A stretch of 9,667 nt of DNA from an uncultured Clostridia bacterium (GTDB taxonomy: Bacteria; Bacillota_A; Clostridia; TANB77; CAG-508): NCBI GenBank assembly GCA_947627825.1, contig CANQXO010000050.1:1-9667 (forward strand). Reading direction: 5' to 3'. Position numbers and translations under genes: made by a program. The notes beneath the pieces are model-generated. The model was not told the DNA's origin, searched no databases, and worked only from the letters and a program-made list of their open reading frames with translations. Positions 6,410 to 9,667 of this stretch are shown here, piece by piece (position 1 is the first letter of the stretch; the number at the start of each line of letters is the position of its first letter).

Positions 6410-7440
6410 TAATTATTTCCTCCTATATTCTTTCTTCTAAGTTGTCCACAAGCAGCCTCAATATCTGAGCCTAATTCTCTCCTAATTGTTGCTACTATTC
6501 CATGTTCATTTAAATAGTCTCTGAATTTCATTATGTTTTCTAATGAACTTTTTGTGTATTTTCCATTTTCAATTTTATTGATTGGTATTAAATTAACATG
6601 ACATAACATTCCTTTTAGTAAATGTATTAATTCATCAGCATCTTTTAAATTATCATTGTTATCTTTTGCTAGTGCATATTCAAATGATATTCTTTTATTA
6701 GTTTTCTTAATATAATATTTGCATGCCTCTATTAGTTCTTCTATATTATATGCATTATTTACTGGCATCATACTTGAACGAATTTCGTTATTGGCACTAT
6801 GTAATGATATTGATAGTGTGCATTGCATATCTGCATCTGCAAATTCATATATTTTTGGAACAATTCCACTTGTTGATACACTTATGTGCCTTGCTCCTAT
6901 GTTTAGTCCTTTTGGGTTGTTTAGTATTTGTATAGCATTCATTACATTTTCATAATTATCCATTGGCTCCCCAATGCCCATAAATACTACATTTGACACT
7001 TTCGATTTTGTATCTTGTTCTATTGCTATAATTTGCTCTACTATTTCTCCTGAAGTTAAATTTCTTACAAATGGTATTCCTGTTGAAGCACAAAATTTGC
7101 ATCCCATTTTGCAACCTATTTGTGATGAAACACAGACTGATTTTCCAAAATGATATTCCATAAGAACTGACTCTATTGCATTTCCATCAGATAGTCCAAA
7201 TAAATATTTTGCTGTTCCGTCTACGGATATAAGCTTTTTCACTATTTCAAAATTACATATATCATAGTTTTGTTTTAGCTTTTCCCTTAATTCTAGCGAT
7301 AAATTAGTCATTTCATCAAAACTTTTTACTTTATCAACGAATAACCATTTAAATATCTGTTCTGCTCTAAATGCCTTTTCCCCTAAGCTTTCTAGTTCGA
7401 GTTTTAGTTCATTTAAATTATAGTCTTTTATATTTTTCAA
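6409..7440 (-). CDS. rlmN: Dual-specificity 23S rRNA/tRNA (adenine-C2) methyltransferase RlmN
   Basis: A 343-residue radical-SAM enzyme that makes 2-methyladenosine in 23S rRNA (A2503 in E. coli numbering) and at position 37 of some tRNAs, improving decoding accuracy. The CxxxCxxC cluster motif GCKMGCKFC gives C110, C114 and C117. The two mechanism cysteines are also visible: C103 (VCVSSQIG) and C331 in AACGQL near the C-terminus, which carries the methyl group. MGIGEPM (154-160) is the family GEP motif. Cfr resistance enzymes share the fold, but the N-terminus (FRAEQIFKW) and chromosomal context point to RlmN. The start codon is TTG at 7438-7440. No ATG exists before residue 45, and AAAGGA (7450-7455) sits 9 nt upstream, so the TTG start is well supported. 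It is the first gene of the rlmN-stp-prkC operon. Confidence 0.96.
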   Translation of the reverse strand: MKNIKDYNLNELKLELESLGEKAFRAEQIFKWLFVDKVKSFDEMTNLSLELREKLKQNYDICNFEIVKKLISVDGTAKYLFGLSDGNAIESVLMEYHFGKSVCVSSQIGCKMGCKFCASTGIPFVRNLTSGEIVEQIIAIEQDTKSKVSNVVFMGIGEPMDNYENVMNAIQILNNPKGLNIGARHISVSTSGIVPKIYEFADADMQCTLSISLHSANNEIRSSMMPVNNAYNIEELIEACKYYIKKTNKRISFEYALAKDNNDNLKDADELIHLLKGMLCHVNLIPINKIENGKYTKSSLENIMKFRDYLNEHGIVATIRRELGSDIEAACGQLRRKNIGGNN

Positions 7441-7503
7441 AAAATTTTATCCTTTCCTGCTTATAACTTTCAATATACGACAAGACATTTTAATCCTATA
7501 TAT

Positions 7504-7532
7504 TTTATACCACTAATTTTAATGAATTGCAA
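7504..7532 (-). promoter_or_regulatory. Promoter of the rlmN-stp-prkC operon
   Basis: On the minus strand TTGCAA (7527-7532) and TATAAA (7504-7509) are 17 bp apart, and a TG one base before the -10 hexamer gives an extended -10 element. Transcription would start near 7497, leaving a leader of about 57 nt in which I see no riboswitch or attenuator. Confidence 0.65.
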
Positions 7533-7540
7533 CATTTTGC

Positions 7541-7569
7541 TTGCATTTTTATTATTAGTGTAGTATAAT
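7541..7569 (+). promoter_or_regulatory. Promoter of the unknown plus-strand gene
   Basis: TTGCAT (7541-7546) and a perfect TATAAT (7564-7569) are 17 bp apart, the optimal sigma-A spacing. Transcription would start near 7576, giving a short leader of about 25 nt with the ribosome binding site. The -35 box is only 8 bp from the -35 box of the divergent rlmN promoter. Confidence 0.75.
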
Positions 7570-7586
7570 AATTTTATCTTTTATTT

Positions 7587-7592
7587 GGAGGT
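7587..7592 (+). promoter_or_regulatory. Ribosome binding site that decides the start of the unknown gene
   Basis: GGAGGT lies 8 nt before the ATG at 7601-7603 but only 2 nt before an in-frame ATG at 7595-7597. The spacing makes 7601 the likely start. Confidence 0.8.
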
Positions 7593-7600
7593 GCATGTTA

Positions 7601-8092
7601 ATGAAGATTTATAAGCTTCATTACGGCTACGACTGTTGTCAATCCATCGAAAAAGAAGACTATCCGCTCTTTGAGCGGTTGCTGAATGATGATTCTCCTG
7701 AGAATCTCAGCAGTTTTCAGTCTCTCTTTTCTAACCGGCTTTACATTATGCCTGTTAATTTGATGGGTTCGTGCAAAATCATCACGAAAGGTTTCTGTAT
7801 CGACTCTCACGAGTTTATTCGTAACTCGTTTGATGATCGGTGTTATCTGGTTTTTCGTGTGAGACCGGATGAGCAAGGTTTTGATGATGCCCTCATTGAA
7901 CATCTTCCCTTCTATCATCACTATCTCATTAATTGGGATTACAACATTGAAAATGTTGGTGATGCAAACCAGTGCAATGCTAATCTTCAGCATTTTCGCA
8001 CGAGCAGGGAGGAACCCAGAAAGCTTTATGATAGCTTTTCTCTGTACAATGAGTGCAAAATTCTGGAACTTTGCGAGGTGTCTCGAATCTAA
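7601..8092 (+). CDS. Unknown 163-residue protein, probably horizontally acquired
   Basis: I do not recognise this family. The protein begins MKIYKLHYGYDCC, has no signal peptide or membrane helix, and looks like a soluble mixed alpha/beta protein. It has eight cysteines (12, 13, 58, 66, 81, 125, 152, 158), which is high, and a His/Tyr/Trp-rich stretch FYHHYLINWDY (104-114), but no known metal-binding or catalytic motif. It is a real gene: promoter at 7541-7569, GGAGGT 8 nt upstream, an unbroken frame and a strong terminator 16 bp past the stop. Its G+C is about 41% (174 of 420 bases, 7621-8040) against about 30% in rlmN (127 of 420), and seven of ten Arg codons are CGN, so it appears foreign. 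It stands alone on the plus strand between aspS and rlmN. A reverse-strand frame of 131 codons over it has no translation signals and is taken as a shadow. No function can be assigned. Confidence 0.8.
   Translation: MKIYKLHYGYDCCQSIEKEDYPLFERLLNDDSPENLSSFQSLFSNRLYIMPVNLMGSCKIITKGFCIDSHEFIRNSFDDRCYLVFRVRPDEQGFDDALIEHLPFYHHYLINWDYNIENVGDANQCNANLQHFRTSREEPRKLYDSFSLYNECKILELCEVSRI
7681..7711 (+). repeat. Hairpin-forming inverted repeat inside the unknown gene
   Basis: GATTCTC (7691-7697) and GAGAATC (7700-7706) form a tight stem, extended by GCTGA (7681-7685) with TCAGC (7707-7711) across a 5-nt bulge. Together they give 12 paired bases in the coding sequence. Two smaller perfect 6-bp inverted repeats lie further on, ACGAGT/ACTCGT (7809-7829) and AAAGCT/AGCTTT (8020-8038). 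Confidence 0.55.
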
Positions 8093-8107
8093 CTAAGCAC
8101 TTTCATA

Positions 8108-8137
8108 GGGGACTGCAAAAGCAGTCCCCCGTTTTTT
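8108..8137 (+). terminator. GC-rich Rho-independent terminator of the unknown gene
   Basis: GGGGACTGC (8108-8116) and GCAGTCCCC (8121-8129) form a perfect 9-bp stem with an AAAA loop, followed by CG and six T (8132-8137). It is much richer in G+C than the other hairpins here, matching the gene it serves. On the minus strand no T run follows, so it should not stop aspS transcripts efficiently. Confidence 0.93.
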
Positions 8138-8153
8138 ATTTTTATATAAAATT

Positions 8154-9667
8154 TTATTCTTCTTCTTCATCTTCCTTTTCTGTTACATTTATATGAACGA
8201 CTTTAAGTTGCTCATCTGTAACAAAACTTGGAGAGTTCATCATTACATCTTTTGCTTTTTTATTTTTTGGAAATGCAATTACTTCTCTAATATTCTCTGA
8301 ATTAGCAATAAGCATTACTATTCTATCTAATCCAGGTGCGCATCCAGCATGTGGTGGTGTACCATATTGAAAAGCAGTATATAATGCTCCAAATTTTGTT
8401 TTTACATCTTCTTCAGTATAACCTGCTATTTCAAATGCTTTTATCATTATTTCTGGGTTATGATTTCTAACTGCTCCTGATGAAAGTTCATATCCATTAC
8501 ATACTAAATCATACTGATATGCTAATATATCTAATGGTTCTTTGTTATTTAAAGCTTCTAAGCCTCCTTGTGGCATAGAAAATGGATTATGACTAAAGTC
8601 TATTTTTTCTTCATCTTCGTTGTATTCATACATTGGAAAATCTACTATCCAGCAGAACTTAAATACATCTTTTTCAATTAAGTCTAATCTTTTGCCTAAT
8701 TCTATTCTTACTTGTCCTGCTATCTTTTGGGCTTTAGATTTTTCATCTGCTATAAAGAATATACTATCTCCTATTTTTGCTCCAAGTTCAGTTTTTATCT
8801 CGTCTGTAACAAATTTTGATATTCCTCCAGTTAAGTTGTTTTCTTCATCAACCTTAACCCAAGCTAAACCTTTTGCACCTAATTCATTTACTGCAAATTC
8901 TCCCATTTCATCAAAGAATTTTCTTCCTTGCTCAGCTCCTTTTGGAACTATTATTACTTTAATTGTTTTTCCTTTAAATGCGTTAAACTCTGTATTTTTA
9001 AATAGGTTTGTTGCATCTTTTATTGTTAATGGATTTCTTAGGTCTGGCTTATCTATTCCATACTTCTCCATAGCTTCATTATAAGGAATTCTTACAAAAG
9101 AACCTTCATCTATTTTCCAAGAACTATGTTCTTTAAATACTTTTGGTAATACTGTTTCAATTACTTTAAATACATCTTCCTGAGTTGCAAATGACATTTC
9201 AAAGTCTAGCTGATAGAATTCTCCCGGTGCTCTATCTGCACGAGGGTCCTCATCTCTAAAGCATGGTGCTATTTGATAATATTTATCAAATCCAGAACAC
9301 ATTAATAATTGTTTAAATTGTTGTGGTGCTTGTGGCAACGCATAAAATTTTCCGCTATGCAATCTACTTGGTACTAAATAATCTCTAGCACCTTCTGGTG
9401 ATGAATTTGCTAAAATTGGTGTTTGAATTTCTGTAAATCCTAATTCGTCCATGTATTTTCTAATTGACTTTATAATGCTCGCACGAAGTAAAATATTTTT
9501 ATGTATCTTATCATTTCTTAGGTCTAAATATCTGTATTGTAATCTTAAATCTTCTCTTACACTTGAAATGTCTATCTTTTCTGAATTTATTTCAAATGGT
9601 AATACATTTTTACATTTTCCTAGAATTTCTATCTTTGCAACATTTATTTCAATATCTCCAGTAGGCA
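8154..9667 (-). CDS. aspS: Aspartyl-tRNA synthetase, N-terminus beyond the window
   Basis: Class II aminoacyl-tRNA synthetase that charges tRNA-Asp in the cytoplasm. The frame stays open to the right edge, so about 503 residues are present and roughly 90 (part of the anticodon-binding OB fold) are missing. The first visible residues (TGDIEINVAKIEIL) are the end of that domain, followed by RYLDLR. Then come class II motif 1 (GFTEIQTPIL), the EGARDYLVPSR and QAPQQFKQ substrate-binding segments, motif 2 (FRDEDPRADR, near 9230-9260), a GAD insertion domain typical of bacterial AspRS, and motif 3 (GLDRIVML, near 8310-8333). The C-terminus is acidic (EKEDEEEE). The GEFYQLDFEMS and DFSHNPFSMPQGG segments resemble alphaproteobacterial AspRS more than the usual Bacillota form. 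An ATG at 9450-9452 is internal, not the start. No terminator follows; the next gene is convergent. Confidence 0.96.
   Translation of the reverse strand, partial: PTGDIEINVAKIEILGKCKNVLPFEINSEKIDISSVREDLRLQYRYLDLRNDKIHKNILLRASIIKSIRKYMDELGFTEIQTPILANSSPEGARDYLVPSRLHSGKFYALPQAPQQFKQLLMCSGFDKYYQIAPCFRDEDPRADRAPGEFYQLDFEMSFATQEDVFKVIETVLPKVFKEHSSWKIDEGSFVRIPYNEAMEKYGIDKPDLRNPLTIKDATNLFKNTEFNAFKGKTIKVIIVPKGAEQGRKFFDEMGEFAVNELGAKGLAWVKVDEENNLTGGISKFVTDEIKTELGAKIGDSIFFIADEKSKAQKIAGQVRIELGKRLDLIEKDVFKFCWIVDFPMYEYNEDEEKIDFSHNPFSMPQGGLEALNNKEPLDILAYQYDLVCNGYELSSGAVRNHNPEIMIKAFEIAGYTEEDVKTKFGALYTAFQYGTPPHAGCAPGLDRIVMLIANSENIREVIAFPKNKKAKDVMMNSPSFVTDEQLKVVHINVTEKEDEEEE

Noticed and set aside
7441..7497. 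Possible riboswitch or attenuator in the rlmN leader
   Set aside because: The leader is about 57 nt, with no stable hairpin or recognisable riboswitch core.
7598..7993. Minus-strand open frame of 131 codons opposite the unknown gene
   Set aside because: The promoter, ribosome binding site and terminator all belong to the plus strand, and I found no translation signal for this frame. It could be revisited if homologues were found.
7541..8137. Unknown gene cassette as an insertion sequence or integron cassette
   Set aside because: No terminal inverted repeats, flanking direct repeats, transposase or attC-like site could be found at its borders.
8620..9084. Plus-strand open frame of 154 codons antisense to aspS
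   Set aside because: It lies within the conserved aspS GAD and catalytic regions and has no translation signals.

Overview
The window looks like chromosomal DNA of a low-GC Gram-positive bacterium, most likely an uncultured or gut-type member of the Clostridia. The evidence is about 30% G+C where I counted it (in rlmN), strong AGGAGG-type ribosome binding sites, TAA as the stop codon of every complete gene, a PASTA-domain Ser/Thr kinase (a Gram-positive hallmark) and the Bacillota-type order rlmN - stp - prkC - rpe. The species cannot be named from this sequence.

Layout, in the direction of transcription (mostly minus strand, right to left). aspS (aspartyl-tRNA synthetase, 8154-9667) is cut by the right edge and lacks its N-terminus. 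A single plus-strand gene of unknown function (7601-8092) follows. It has a complete promoter, a Shine-Dalgarno sequence, a GC-rich terminator, and a clearly higher G+C (about 41%) than its surroundings. Back-to-back with it starts the minus-strand cluster rlmN (6409-7440), stp (5690-6409) and prkC (3710-5677). These genes overlap by 1 bp or are 12 bp apart, so they form one operon for RNA modification and reversible protein phosphorylation. A 173-bp gap with a terminator-like hairpin separates prkC from rpe (2880-3536). A 148-bp T-rich spacer then leads to a membrane-anchored CapA/PgsA-like protein (1541-2731), closely followed by rimO (114-1505), which ends at a strong terminator. The first 68 bases probably hold the last 21 codons of a convergent plus-strand gene.

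How the genes relate. RlmN (23S rRNA/tRNA m2A), RimO (ribosomal protein S12 methylthiolation) and AspRS all serve translation, and RlmN and RimO are both radical-SAM Fe-S enzymes. Stp and PrkC are an antagonistic phosphatase/kinase pair sensing the cell wall. Rpe belongs to the pentose phosphate pathway.

The parts that deserve a second look are the unknown, compositionally foreign plus-strand gene cassette, the nearly symmetric divergent promoter it shares with rlmN, the alphaproteobacterial-looking AspRS, a CapA-like protein with several altered active-site motifs, and two short-repeat-bearing spacers flanking rpe. I found no CRISPR array, tRNA, rRNA, insertion sequence, phage gene or recognisable defence system.
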